From contig CM065323.1 of NCBI GenBank assembly GCA_033032175.1, positions 11,904,001 through 11,968,000 of the forward strand: a DNA stretch of 64,000 bases, in the 5' to 3' direction. Position numbers and translations under genes: made by a program. The DNA is from Saturnia japonica (taxonomy: Eukaryota > Arthropoda > Insecta > Lepidoptera > Saturniidae). The notes below the pieces were generated by a model that saw nothing but the letters and a program-made list of their open reading frames with translations, made no database searches and was not told where the DNA came from. This document shows, in pieces, positions 46,886-57,879 of this stretch; position 1 is the first letter of the stretch, and each line of letters begins with the position of its first letter.

Positions 46886-49029
46886 TCCCCATAATCTAAA
46901 TGTGTATGATGTAATTAGGACTGGATAAAGTGTCATAATTTATGACTATAAATAAGAAAAAAATAATATTAAATGTTAAACATTGGGGCCCTTTCATCCC
47001 CTTTTATCCCGTATAATACCGTCCTGTATAGCTTTTAGTTTTTCCTTTACCAACTTGCTGTCGGTTAATTTATTTAGTCGAGTTTGAATAGACCAAAGAT
47101 ATGGGATTCCGAACAAGACTTTTTGTATTCTTTCCTACATTTCTATTCATAGAAGTTTTCAACTTTGAAATGAAAGAAGATTGAAAAAGAAAAATGTTTT
47201 CTTTGTTCTCAGATTATTAACTTTTAATTCATGCCACAACGATAGATGTTGTAGTTTAATACTTAAATGAATTTAGAATATTTAAGGCTATACTCCTCCT
47301 TGTTGTAGAGGTTAAGAACCATAAAGAGTCCATCAAATGAGTATGCACGAAAAACGGACTAGTTCCAACCGTGTTTTCTATGATCAATTCGTATATCCTA
47401 GTACTTACTTTACTAATACATTTTTTCTTTTTATTTAAGTTTACTATGACTTATAATACTAGTTGTTGCTAGACTGCGTGGAACATACATAGTTATGTTA
47501 TCTGACCAGATTATAGGATAGATTTTATATGATAAATTAACATACGAAATAAGCAGTGACGGAATATCGAATCAAATTCAGAAAAAAACAAGATTTTGGG
47601 CCGTTTAAATGCTTACACCGATTAAACCATAACAAATAATATATCAAATTAATGTAGGTACCTTGTTTGAAAATATTGGTATCATTAAGAAAAATATTCT
47701 GTTTTTATTTAAATTTAGGTTAAATTGGTCACATTTTAATCTTTCACTCTATGTCAATCTTGGAATTAAACTAATATCGATATTCAGTGAAATGTTGATT
47801 TTATTGTATTTTAAAACGAGTTAACATGGTGCCGAAACCCGAGAATAGATAAACCACATTTAAAAAAAAACAGTGTGTGAAAGGAACAGTTTATTCGTGT
47901 TGAAACTTGAGCTTGAAGTAAACTTAGAAAAAATCCCTAGTACAACTATTACGTTGTAAATTATACGAACAAAATGGAGTCACTTTATCTGCGGCAAGAT
48001 GATAATTTAAATAATGAAATTTAATAATAAATAATAATCTACTAAATACTTTAGATCATGAAAAGACCAACAAAAAGCTTAGAGATAGCATTTTATATAT
48101 ATATTACATATATGTTAGGTATATATATGTCTACTTTCTAAGGATCATCCATAATAGCGTTTTTGTTTTTCTAACACCCGACAGCAAGATTTGCGCATGC
48201 ACTCGACCGACGACATTCTGTAGCTCACGCGAGCAGACCCGCGGGCACAGATAGTTGTACGACATATCGACTTCTATGCCAAATTTCTTTAGAATCCGTC
48301 CAACGGTCTGAACATACAAACAAGCATGCCTATTTCCACAATTGCACCTAACACGTATGAATCGGATTAGATAAATTTGTAAATTACACATCTACTGCTT
48401 ACACCTTAATGCGCTAACGAGCGTTTAAAGACCTCGAAACTTAGGAATTTATCAAACGCATTGTTGTTAGTAACAAAATAAGTATAACCACGCGCATTTC
48501 TCGTCGACTTAAATAATGAACAAATCATTTGTTGTAAAAACGTTAACAACATAATGAATAATTTGTATTTATTTATATTGCAAAGTGTTCCGTATGAAAC
48601 TAAATAATTCTTATCAATAATAATTCTGATTAGGTTGTTAATAAGTACTCTTCCATTTATTGAATGGTAATCGTGTTTATCCACCATCTTGCCAACGTCA
48701 ACTGAACAAAATATGTTCTACATAATATTATTCTTGTTATCTTGAAATAAAGTTCTAGCAAGATGGTGGCTCCCTTGTTAAAACTGTCCAGGGAGTGTTT
48801 GTGGCAGCCTAGCCTAACACGGTATGACAGAGGCGATGGATGATGCAAAGATGGATAGCGATGCTAATATAAAAAATACAGCTAGAATGTGAGTAAGAAA
48901 GCAAGTCAACCTCACCTGCACGTGGTGCGCCCTGCTGAATAACGAACGAAGAAATGGTGGTAGGGCTGTTTTGCCCAACTGGTTCAGGACCGCCATGCAT
49001 GTGGTCAAAAGCTCGCTTTTGTGTGTCGT
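46886..49029. other. Intronic sequence with a complex patch and repeat debris
   Basis: 48160-48360 is GC-richer (GCATGCACTCGACCGACGACA; GCAGACCCGCGGGCACAG); its minus-strand frame of 86 codons is unrecognised. 48755-48800 (AGCAAGATGGTGGCTCCCTTG) resembles 55805-55840. 48095-48130 is an (AT)n-rich stretch. Confidence 0.35.
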
Positions 49030-49150
49030 CTATGCATAACCAGGTATATTAATGTAGGCCAGCATGACAACGATGACCGTCGAAGGATTGTGATCTCTCG
49101 GTGATCGCCTTTGTTTTAGGATTGTACTGTGTTACCATCATAGACTGTAC
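49030..49150 (+). repeat. Family D repeat fragment
   Basis: AACGATGACCGTCGAAGGATTG, CTCGGTGATCGCCTTTGTTT, TAGGATTGTACTGTGTTACC and TAGACTGTACCGAC align with 21480-21600. Confidence 0.45.
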
Positions 49151-49239
49151 CGACAATTTGCGTGCTACTACTACAAAAAAGTACCTATTACACGTTATCA
49201 TCACGGAACCCTAAAACAAAATTGTGTAACTGCATTCGA

Positions 49240-49600
49240 AATTCGAATTTATCAAAATAATGCGCGGAACGTGATCTCGTACGAAGTCTTCGGATGAACG
49301 TATTTCGTGTAGAGTTTGACACGTTGCCGCGTTGTGCGCAGGAGTTTCGTTTCTTTTACTTATAAAAAGGAGGAAAAAAAGCATACTTTTATTAATTGCC
49401 GAGCCATTGTTGGGTGGTCGGCGGACCGTTTGTGTTTACGGGAATGTTAAACTCGGAAATCGTCTCCGGATTGTACGTTATCCAGTTTAAACCGGATTTC
49501 TATTTTTAGGGCTTTTTTTCCGTTGGAGAATTTTATTAATTGACTCAGCGTGACTCGTTAGCGTTGATTGAATGGTTGTTCTCATAATATAAACATTATG
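49240..49600. promoter_or_regulatory. Candidate intronic regulatory island with a Sox-type site
   Basis: Complex, GC-richer block: GCGCGGAACGTGATCTCG, GACACGTTGCCGCGTTGTGCG, CCATTGTTGG (the core CCATTGTT at 49404-49411 is the reverse of AACAATGG, the classic Sox consensus), TATTAATTGCCGAG, TTTATTAATTGACTCAGCGTG and GTTTAAACCGG. No coding exon. If this lies in a SoxD intron, the site would fit auto- or cross-regulation by Sox proteins, but one 8-base match is weak. Confidence 0.3.
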
Positions 49601-50470
49601 AAAAGGAAAGCCTTTTTATACTTACTAAAAAGTACCTATCTACATATGACATAATATTAACTGTCCGCATGTTATTTCGCGTTAATTACAATATAAAATG
49701 TAATAAGAATAAAAATAGTCTACTTATACCTTGATTAACAATAAGGATATTATAAGTTTTTTTAGAATTGAATCAATAATCGCAGACACCTCTGTATCCG
49801 TAGTACTTATCTTTATGTATACCTACTATCTATACTATAATATATTATATTGTATATTATCTATACTATATAATATAGTGGAAATTGTTTGTTTTTTAAT
49901 GTAAATACGCTATTATTTGGGACTATCAGTCGGATTCGAAAAATTATTGTTGTACATAATAGTCAGGTTTACGAGGAACATTAGGCTAAAACTATCAGCT
50001 AGCCTTAAATATTTATTATGTTAGTCGGAAATGAAAGCTTCCTTGAACTACTTTATCTGCACGCGCTGGCTGGAATAGTTAATAATACGTAAATACAATG
50101 TTCTACAAAAAAATTAGTCCTTAGTATGTCTTAAAAAAAGTCCGGGAAACCATATACCTATCTCCTATGCATAATCCACAATAAATTATTTTTTGACAAA
50201 CATCTGTTGAAAATAAAACAGTGATTTATGGCCATTCTTTTTAGGCATTACATATTAATCCTTACGATCTTCATCATATTATAGACAATTTTATGAAGTT
50301 AAACTTTTCCCTTTATAGCATGTTATTTTAACAAATAATTTAGGAAATAATGAAAATTTAAAATAATTTAACACGGCTCCGGTCTATGATTATAGAACCT
50401 ACTGTAATCACATAGGTGCGTTAGCCATGCGATGTTCATCGGATAAAGTTAATACAGGTGAAACCGTGGT
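49601..50470. other. AT-rich intronic sequence
   Basis: 49818-49885 is a TATA/ATAT-rich imperfect palindrome around CTATACTATAATATATTATATTG. No other features. Confidence 0.35.
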
Positions 50471-50640
50471 GCATAGCTAGTAATATTATAAATCTCAAGA
50501 AATTCTTTGTTTAAACACGCTAATCTCAAGAACTACCAATCAGATATAAAATTATTTTTGCATTTTATAACCTGTTTACAGGAAAATTATAGCTGTACCA
50601 TCGCGCTACGGCTCTAAAGATCTAAGCAGTAATCATGAAC
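50455..50640 (+). repeat. Family C repeat, with an adjoining family C terminus
   Basis: GTGAAACCGTGGTGCATAGCTAG (50458-50480) is a 3' terminus, followed at once by TAATATTATAAATCTC...AACACGCTAATCTCAAGAACTACC...CGCGCTACGGCTC, the beginning of another copy. Two partial copies thus abut. Confidence 0.5.
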
Positions 50641-50690
50641 GTTGAGCACTCTGTGATGTTGTAGGCTAATATGGGAAGTTTTGAAGCACT

Positions 50691-50969
50691 GATGCCTCAG
50701 TTAGAAGCGTGTATGAACTCCGCGTCGCGTCGGTGGACGTGGGTTCGAATCCCTGCAATAACCCTGAGCTTTCGGTGAAGGAAACAACGTGATTAAACTA
50801 TAGCATGTCGGTAGGGATTTTTCTAATGCCCTACTCGCTAACTACCACCATCAACTTGAAAATCTGTCACCAAACATCAATAGGTGTGTTTTTCCACAAG
50901 GATTAGCGTGCTTTGGCCACATAGTCACTTAAGATCAGGTGAGATTGTGGTCATAACGATAAAAAAAAG
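50691..50969 (+). mobile_element. SINE family A, longest copy
   Basis: GATGCCTCAGTTAGAAGCGTG (box A region), GTGGACGTGGGTTCGAATCC with box B at 50742-50752, CCTGAGCTTTCGGTGAAGG, GTGATTAAACTATAGCATG, TTTTTCTAATGCCCTACTCG, AATAGGTGTGTTTTTCCACA, GGATTAGCGTGCTTTGGCC, and an end ACTTAAGATCAGGTGAGATTGTGGTC followed by an A-rich tail. It defines the family at about 270 bp. Box B is intact, box A has changes. Confidence 0.8.
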
Positions 50970-51780
50970 AGAATACAGATGGGCTTCACGGGTCGAATAA
51001 AATTAAGACAAGCGAAACCGTGGGGCACAGCTAGTAGTAGCATAGATTATAATATTTATTTGTTTGATTTAAATCGGTTTCAATAATATTACTGCGGCGG
51101 AAATTGTTTGTCTCAAACGTTATGATATTTTGACGTTATATTTCTAAAAATTTCACTGTAATAACTGCGCGCACACATGTTTTCAAATGATTTCCTGTGA
51201 AAAATCTCAAATACATTTTATTAAATATGAGAGAAAACTGCGGTAAATAAGTTAACAGGGTATGCTGTCATATTTTATTTTAATATTACGGAATAATAAA
51301 TATGTCATGTGTGTATGTATGGATGACAATATTAGAGAACAACGGTTTGGTTCGGTGCAAGTTATGAGCGGTAAATTTCGGCCACAGAATCTGTTTAGGT
51401 TAAGTGACAATATGGTCCAACATAGTAACTCCTTTAGCCTATACTACAACAGATCTTCAACTTGAGGGGGGTAACTGGCGATTATAAGATATACTAATGT
51501 AATCATTCGATTATGAAGATATCTCGAAATATTTCGCTTATGGTCTTTAGTAATTAAATTACTAATATTAGTAGACATTTCGATGGTGAGTGATCATTCA
51601 TAGTAGTTACTAATTTGATAGAATTAGAGATTATTACGAACGAACGCCCTTTTTTTTAGCTTCCCACCCTACATTTGTACAACATATCTCAATACAGTTA
51701 TCATTCATAATCGCTCAACTCTGAGTATATTTATAGGACTCGATTATGGGATCGAAATCATTCATAATCGCCCAGCTCTA
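50970..51780. other. Intronic sequence with family C terminus
   Basis: 51008-51035 (GACAAGCGAAACCGTGGGGC then ACAGCTAG) is another family C end. 51690-51770 contains a repeated TCATTCATAATCGC(T/C)CA motif twice (about 51701 and 51757). No genes. Confidence 0.35.
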
Positions 51781-51925
51781 TTAGGTAGTTAGGCGGGCGT
51801 TAGTAAATACCCTAAAACCATGCTATGGTTTCACCACGATGTTTTCCTTCAGCGAAAACTCATGGTCATTATAGAACCCACGTCGATCGATGCAGTGTCC
51901 GTACACGCTACCACTGAGCCAAGAG
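51781..51925 (-). mobile_element. SINE family A, reverse, 3'-truncated
   Basis: TTAGGTAGTTAGGCGGGCGTTAG, CATGCTATGGTTTCACCACGATGTTTTCCTTC, CCCACGTCGATCGATG and GTACACGCTACCACTGAGCC are SINE A in reverse (longer strings split). Box A on the minus strand, GGCTCAGTGGTAGCG, is close to the tRNA consensus; box B is damaged (ACCCACG instead of GATTCGAAC). The open frame across it is not a gene. Confidence 0.7.
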
Positions 51926-53419
51926 AAGCTCTACTAAAGTTTGAAAGAAAAATACTAGATTTGAATATCTTTTTATTAGTCTACTTTGTGAAAGCTGGGG
52001 TTGGGTTTAAGGGAATTAGTGACTGATATCACTCTGTTGGGACTACGATTCTAGTTGCTATACGCTGTTGTGACGTCACAGTACGGAATGGACTTCATAA
52101 AAAAGTTAGTCAGACAGAGTAATTTATAAAATTAATCACAAAAAATCGTATCGTGAGTTTAAATTTGGTTTTATAGTATTGGTAAACGTATTTTAAATTA
52201 CTGAAACAAATAATTTATAAGGTTTGATACACGCTGATACACTAACACAAACATAAAGTAGTGACTGTGTCTGGTAGAGAGAGAATTGTTCAGTACAAAC
52301 GTTGAGAGGGAAGCGCTGAATCGGAAAGACCCGACTAGACGCGACGCTGATAGAATGGCACGTAGCGACGTCCCATCAGAAAGTGTTTCCTGCCGTCCAA
52401 ATATGTCTATATAAGATTCACATCAAAGATAATAGCTGAATAGGTAATAGACAAAAGGGAAGAAGAAGAAGGCCTGTTCTAACTAGATCAGTTTAGTTAA
52501 AATGGTTAAAAGTATTAAAATAGCATCAATCGAATAATTAAATCTATCGTCTATTCTGGAACATTTAAATAAAAATTACCTGAACACCGTGGCGCCGGCC
52601 GCAGCAAACTATAATACGATATTATGTCTGTCGTCAGTCAGTATATCCGACTCCAAATTTCAAAGCTGAATCGGTTTTAATTCAGTACGAACGGACAGAT
52701 TTATCGCCGGCCGCATCTATTGTGACTAAATATTTTATTGCGTTGCGTTTTTTCATTTTTTTTTTTTTTTTTTTTTATCAAAATACCCAGACTATTTTTG
52801 CTATACCACCTGTATAACTGCTGCCAGCCCGCCCGCCTAAGACTATCATTGTTTTATTGGCGTGATTAGGTACCTACTTCTTTATATATATTTTTTTTAC
52901 AGTGAAAGGCAATTAAAAAAAAAACTAATGATAACCAAATCGATGGATACAGTTTAGTATTGCTGCTATATATTTATCAATTACATACGAAAATGTCATT
53001 ACACTACACGATTGTTAAAAAATCAAAGAATTCGTTACGTAGAGAGTGGACTATGACGTATCGCGCGTGGGGAATGGGGACGCCACGCACTTTTTAAGAT
53101 CGTTTCATCGCGTCACATGTTTTCCATTTTGTATAATTATGACTCGGAGAAACTTCGACGCTCTTTTTAGTTTCAACTGACAGCTCTCGTCAAGATTTCT
53201 CGATTCATTACGAAAATTACGAAAGCTCAATCAATTCTCGGCCCTTACTCGTCAAAAAGCCAAATCCAAATTTAATATAATAACTTCTTAACGGCAATCC
53301 AATGGTATCCATAAAATACCATACTATGAAGAGGTGTCGAAAACGTACTGAAGTACCCTCCACACAGTCACAAGCCTTTTTTTTTACAACAGCACCTCAA
53401 AGTAATGGTAGATGGTATA
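51926..53419. other. Intronic sequence with two complex patches
   Basis: 52285-52400 and 52585-52720 (GTGGCGCCGGCCGCAGC; TCGCCGGCCGCATC) are GC-rich. A 21-base T-run is at 52756-52776. 53050-53110 (GACGTATCGCGCGTGGGG) is GC-rich. None has a supportable identity. Confidence 0.35.
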
Positions 53420-53566
53420 AGGGGTTATTTCACGGCACGATCTACCGTACCCGATTTGCGGGGTGAGGGCTGGGGATAGGTGGGGGGCCACGGAATCGAG
53501 CTCCTCCCCTTCTCCTCTCTCCCGCCGTAAATCGGGTACGGTAGATCGTGCCGTGAAATAACCCCT
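53420..53566. mobile_element. 147-bp MITE with perfect 38-bp terminal inverted repeats
   Basis: The first 38 bases (AGGGGTTATTTCACGGCACG and on to CCCGATTT at 53457) are exactly the reverse complement of the last 38 (53529-53566). TA flanks both ends (53418-53419, 53567-53568), as for Tc1/mariner-type insertion. The 71-base centre is G/C-rich and strand-asymmetric (GGGGTGAGGGCTGGGGATAGG ... CTCCCCTTCTCCTCTCTCCC). No coding capacity. Perfect arms mean a recent insertion or sequence-homogenised ends. A transcript through it would fold into a 38-bp stem. Confidence 0.85.
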
Positions 53567-53854
53567 TAAGACTGTTCAATTTATTTGTGTGCGCGGCCCT
53601 ATATGTGTGTGTATATATGCAGTAACTACATGTGCATGTGTATAGTCAAGTACACAAGAGAATTGTATTAGTTATTTTACTTATATTAATAATAATAACT
53701 TATTGACCATAGTATTTACAAATAATTTAAATCAAAGTACAGTTTAATATGGGTTTTACTAGACAATACTACTTAAGCATTTATACTGGAATGCAATATT
53801 ATTTGAAAATATATATTTTTCTATGTCCCAAATATTTTCTATATGGTTTAGAAA

Positions 53855-54075
53855 AACTGCCTCATTAGCCTAGTGGTCGTAAGCGCGACTACTATGATCG
53901 AGGTCCTGGGTTCGATTCCCAGGTCGAGCAAAGTGTTATTGGGTTTTTCTATGAAATTCCTAGTAGCAGCTCGGAGTTTGGGTTTGTGCCCGATTAATGG
54001 CAATAGGCTCGCCCCCTATTACATGGGATCTAAAAACATATTCGGCGAACTGTGGAAGTACATTAGTACATTAGA
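53855..54075 (+). mobile_element. SINE family B with intact tRNA-like Pol III promoter
   Basis: Box A TAGCCTAGTGG at 53866-53876 fits TRGCNNAGYGG exactly; box B GGTTCGATTCC at 53909-53919 is also consensus. The T-arm CTGGG-TTCGATT-CCCAG (53906-53922) pairs perfectly. Then the family body: AAGTGTTATTGGGTTTTTCT, CCGATTAATGGCAATAGG, CTATTACATGGGATC, GCGAACTGTGGAAGTACATTAG. The 3' (TTATG)n tail is missing. The frame that begins in the head is not a protein gene. Not a true tRNA gene: the acceptor stem does not close. Confidence 0.85.
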
Positions 54076-54382
54076 TGTAGACGAAGAATTTTTATACCAT
54101 ACATAATACTGTCTATTTTTTATGTTATCCGTTGCTGAATGTCTATTTTTTTTTAATATATATTGATCATTGTAGTACGTCTCATGATAAAGTACAACTA
54201 CTGGTTAGGTGAAACTTTTTCTTGGTGATGAACCAAACATTTTTATTACCGACTGTACTTGTAGAACAAAGCGCTAAGGAGATATGTTGTTCGGAAGTCG
54301 GCTGCCGCGTCTTTGTCATACAAATATAATAAAAACTACATGTTTACTAGCTCAAACAGTTATAACATTGCTCGATCTATCT

Positions 54383-54488
54383 CGCAGCCGATTTTCGGTG
54401 TGGGGTGGGGGAGGGCACGGCCGCATGATCGTGCGTTACTATTGGCTCGATCATGCGGCCGTGCCGCCCGCACCAAAAATCGTCTGCG
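54383..54488. mobile_element. GC-rich palindromic element (probable MITE or foldback)
   Basis: Arms GGCACGGCCGCATGATCG (54414-54431) and CGATCATGCGGCCGTGCC (54447-54464 or so) pair perfectly over 18 bases around a 16-base loop. Outward, CGCAGCCGATTTTCGGTGTGGGG pairs with CGCACCAAAAATCGTCTGCG with a few mismatches, giving about 45-base arms. Clear target duplication was not found. The open frames over it on both strands arise from the palindrome. Confidence 0.6.
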
Positions 54489-54609
54489 ATAAACCCGCCG
54501 TTTAATGAAACCCTTTACGCAAACATAGGGTCGCGCGCAAAAACGAGTTGAAGTCTCTATAAGCGTGAAGTCTAATAAGGCTTTACCATACACTCAGGGT
54601 AATACCCGC

Positions 54610-54935
54610 CATAGTTCCATGCTTGGGTGTACCACGTTTCGGGATCAGTCGGCGTACCTACAGCTATATCTAGTAATCAAGCGAGATGCAACCGCCACGC
54701 ACATGGTGATAAACACGTGTTTCACGTGACGTCACAGTGACTCTCTTTTGTCTCGTTTCGGGATCAGCCAATAGATATCTAGTTTTTTTTAATAGTAGCA
54801 CGACAAATTGAAGGGTACTGTCCCTGTACAATCCTAAAACAACGACGATTACCGAGAGATCGTAATCCATCGACGGTCGCTGTTGTCTTTGGATTGTACT
54901 TTTCTTACTGTTCGGCGGTACTAGTACCAAAAACA
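54610..54935. repeat. Family D repeats, two partial units
   Basis: CGTTTCGGGATCAGTCGG (54636) and TCGTTTCGGGATCAGCCA (54754) mark two starts, the first followed by CACATGGTGATAAAC as at 15200. The later part has TGTACAATCCTAAAACAACG and CGCTGTTGTCTTTGGATTGTAC, i.e. the same TTTAGGATTGTACA motif in both orientations within 80 bases. Confidence 0.45.
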
Positions 54936-55699
54936 ATTTTACGATTTGCACAAAATTTTGTACTTAGATACTTTATTTTCCAAATTTACCTAAACAGGTG
55001 TAGTTCTTGCAAGACGCCGCGCGTATCTCGGTCGCCAAGATTATAAATAAAATACGCAATTGCCGAAAGAAAAACAAATTACTCCGTAAGAAGATTCAAC
55101 AAAAACATTTGTTTAACAAAATGCAAGTGAATTCGATACCGTCTATTAAGAGAACGTGTAGGTAACCTTATTCTTTACTTTTATCTCGGTTTCTTTTTTA
55201 CTTGTTTTGATATAAATACATTAACTCCTTTAGTTTCCAACAAGGTGTTTAATTATGTTCCGTCCAGTGATTATTTTTTACATTGAACTTAGTAATATGG
55301 AACGGTTTGGGAGTTTTTGGCGGGATTTTGAAGTAACATGTTCGGTTTTTATTCTTAATTTATTACCTTAGGTTTTTTTGACTCTATAATAATGTCCTTA
55401 CATAATAAGAAATTAGCGTTTTATATAAAAAAAGTAAAACAAAAAAATATTATCAAACTATACATTGAATCAATCTATATATGTACCATTATTATATATG
55501 CACTTTCACCATTTTATAGGTAGTTCATTTATTCCATTGCTGAAAATATTGTGGGAGCGAGAATCAACAAAATCTTTGAAGGCCGTTTGGACAGCCTCAT
55601 TGGATTTTTTTTTTTTCTTTCAATAAATTATCCAAACTCTTAAAAAAGTGGTAATCTGTTAAATTAAAGTATATGTCTATCTTCTAAGGAAGTAATTTA
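54936..55699. other. AT-rich intronic sequence, nothing recognised
   Basis: No features supported. Confidence 0.4.
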
Positions 55700-56095
55700 A
55701 CTTTTTTTTCTAGTTTTGGCGCCGCAAAAAGAACTTGCCAGATTTGCCAGTGTTAATGTTTTAAGCCTTCGTGGTAGTAGGTATTTTGTGTTCAAAGTGG
55801 CATCTAACAAGATGGTGGATCTCTTGTTAAAACGATCTAAGAGGTTTTTTAACATTTCAAAATGCATGCTTTCAGTTTATAATAACAACAGTCCACTTCA
55901 CTTAAGCACAATAACTAAAGAATACCACGCAAAACGCCACTAATATTACATAATATTATCACTCTAAGATCCCGCCAAAAATCTCTTAATATTTACTGTT
56001 AAATTCATACTGTAAATATCAAACAGAAAATAGTCTATGATCAAAAAGTCGCTTGTCGAATTTACAACCACTGAGCGACCGCTAGTAATAATAAC
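55700..56095 (+). mobile_element. Helitron-like family E fragment plus associated repeat
   Basis: Starts with GGCGCCGCAAAAAGAACTTGCC (also near 37018) and AACAAGATGGTGGATCTCTTG (also near 48757), and ends with the clearest family E terminus: GTCGCT (56048-56053), loop, AGCGAC (56074-56079), CG, CTAG (56082-56085), T. The 6-bp stem is perfect. Confidence 0.45.
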
Positions 56096-56444
56096 TTTAC
56101 AATGAAATAAATCATTTCCGCCGTTTTTTTTTTTTAATAATTAATGACAAAGACTTCACAAAGTCGCCAATGTCATGAAAATGTATACGAAATTAAATAT
56201 CCTGTTGTTATAAATATTAAGACGAACCACATCAAAGAGTTTATCTCCTATTATTATCAATAATGTCGCGCATTGAACGATGTACCGCCTACTCTCCAAC
56301 CTAAAAACGGGAGAAGCATTATGTTCGCGTTGATTGACTGACGACGTTTTGTCATCTCTTCTTGTTATTACAAAAATGTAATTGTTTATATTAAATTATA
56401 TTTAATTCCTATTTCAAAGTCAACGAAACTCTGGCTATTATATA
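56096..56444. other. Intronic sequence, unassigned
   Basis: 56270-56350 (GAACGATGTACCGCCTACTC; GCGTTGATTGACTGACGACG) is more complex than its surroundings; no identity. Confidence 0.35.
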
Positions 56445-56765
56445 TAGCAGTGACCTACGGTTTCAGACGTGTTATATTTATTTGACCAATTCCATCCAAC
56501 CCATCCGCGTAGCCATTGTTTAGACATTATTGTTCTCACTTCCCGTACTTGCTTACAGATTGCAAAATTGCTTCACATTCATGGTTACTGCTTCGTTCCT
56601 TAGGGTCATAGCATAAAGTTATATAGCTTATAAACTACATCAATAAATGGGAAATAAAATGCAAAAATAATTTTTCAATTCTGAAAAATATTTTCAGAGA
56701 TTAGCGCATTCAAACGAAATAAAAAATCTCTAATGATTTACAATATTAATATAGATTTATTTTGA
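56445..56765 (-). repeat. Family C repeat, reverse
   Basis: AGCAGTGACCTACGGTTTCAG, CATTCATGGTTACTGCTTCG, AAGTTATATAGCTTATAAAC, TTTTCAGAGATTAGCGCATTC and CAATATTAATATAGAT follow the reverse order of 58447-58650. Confidence 0.55.
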
Positions 56766-57879
56766 ACCAGTATCAGTGGACTGTCACCAATATCATCATT
56801 TAAGATAAACCACCTCTAATGATGGACATAGTCCTCGCCTAAAGATCGCCACAATGACTTTTCCTGCACTGCTCACATACAGCGGCTTCCCAAAACCTTA
56901 GCACTCGAAAACTCTTCAAGCCAACGGCCATCCGTTCTCCAGCAATATGCCCCGTCCGCTGTCACTTAAGTCTAGCTATTCTTAGGACTGTGTCAATTAC
57001 TTACTTTCTTGTGTAGATATCTTGATTATTTTAAAGAATTTAGCCGTTAACGTTAATTTAAAAATAATCACTAACTACAGTTTTTATGTATAGTAGGTAC
57101 AGTTATTAAACGGTTGAATTCTAAAAATTTATTTTAATTGTAAATATATCATTAATAATATTAAAACATGAAATCTTTATTTACCATACAATAACTTAAA
57201 TATCTAGCAAAAATAAATGAACTTTGAGTTATTGTAAAATGTAGTAAATATTTGTTTTTCGTTCACCAAGCGACATTAGCACTATACTTAAAATTATTTC
57301 AATTTTATTGGAATGTTCGCTATATAACAATCGGTAATATTTTTTGTGCGCATAATGTCATGACAGTGTTGGTTGACAATGATGTCCCGTCCACACTATC
57401 GACTACTCGGAAGTAAGTAGTGTAAAGTGTAATATCAGTGTGAACACGGCACAAAGGTTACAATGTAAACGGGGCACGTGAGGTGCTCCTTTGATCTCGC
57501 AGCACCCGTCCGTTTTAATAGGGTTGTCGCTTTGTCTTTGTTTTTATTTTTGTAGTAATTTAATCGTCTAATTTTATCATTACTTTTATTCATGTATTTT
57601 TAACCATTTGGCTCCTGATGTCACAAAAATGTATATAAAATTGGCATAAATATGCCATCCCCCGGTGCAGGGTTATTAAGAATACTGCACATTCGTATTT
57701 AACGAAGCAATACTTAAATATCACAGCACGTACGTAAACCATTTTTGTGCGTATTAAAATGATGTTTCATAAATCATTTTGTGTGTATGTATTTTTGTGA
57801 GTGTTTTGACTTTCATGTATTACCTACTCCTAAAACGAACTATATAGGGTAGATTTCAAAAAACGAATCATGACGCAAT
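56766..57879. other. Intronic sequence with one complex patch
   Basis: 56800-56960 has CACCTCTAATGATGGACATAGTC...CCTAAAGATCGCCAC, which resembles 31418-31470 (CACTAATGGACTCCTGG...CCTAAGGATCGCCAC), another dispersed repeat. 57340-57530 is non-repetitive and richer in GC (GGGGCACGTGAGGTGCTCCTTTGATC, containing CACGTG and a TCF-like CCTTTGATC). Confidence 0.35.

Noticed and set aside
48131..48391. 86-codon minus-strand frame in a GC-richer patch
   Set aside because: Unrecognised, no splice or start context, ends in low-complexity sequence. Kept only as a complex patch.
52575..52612. GC-rich minus-strand segment ending ...GGTGTTCAG|GTAATTTT, a possible tiny exon
   Set aside because: Only about 29 bases, on the strand opposite to the SoxD-like exon, with a poor acceptor; no protein similarity.
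53855..53930. A tRNA gene
   Set aside because: Box A, box B and the T-arm are good, but the acceptor and anticodon arms do not pair and the sequence runs on into the SINE B body present in several other copies.
53873..54106. 77-codon forward frame (…CPINGNRLAPYYMG…)
   Set aside because: It lies entirely within SINE B; the same peptide can be read from other SINE B copies.
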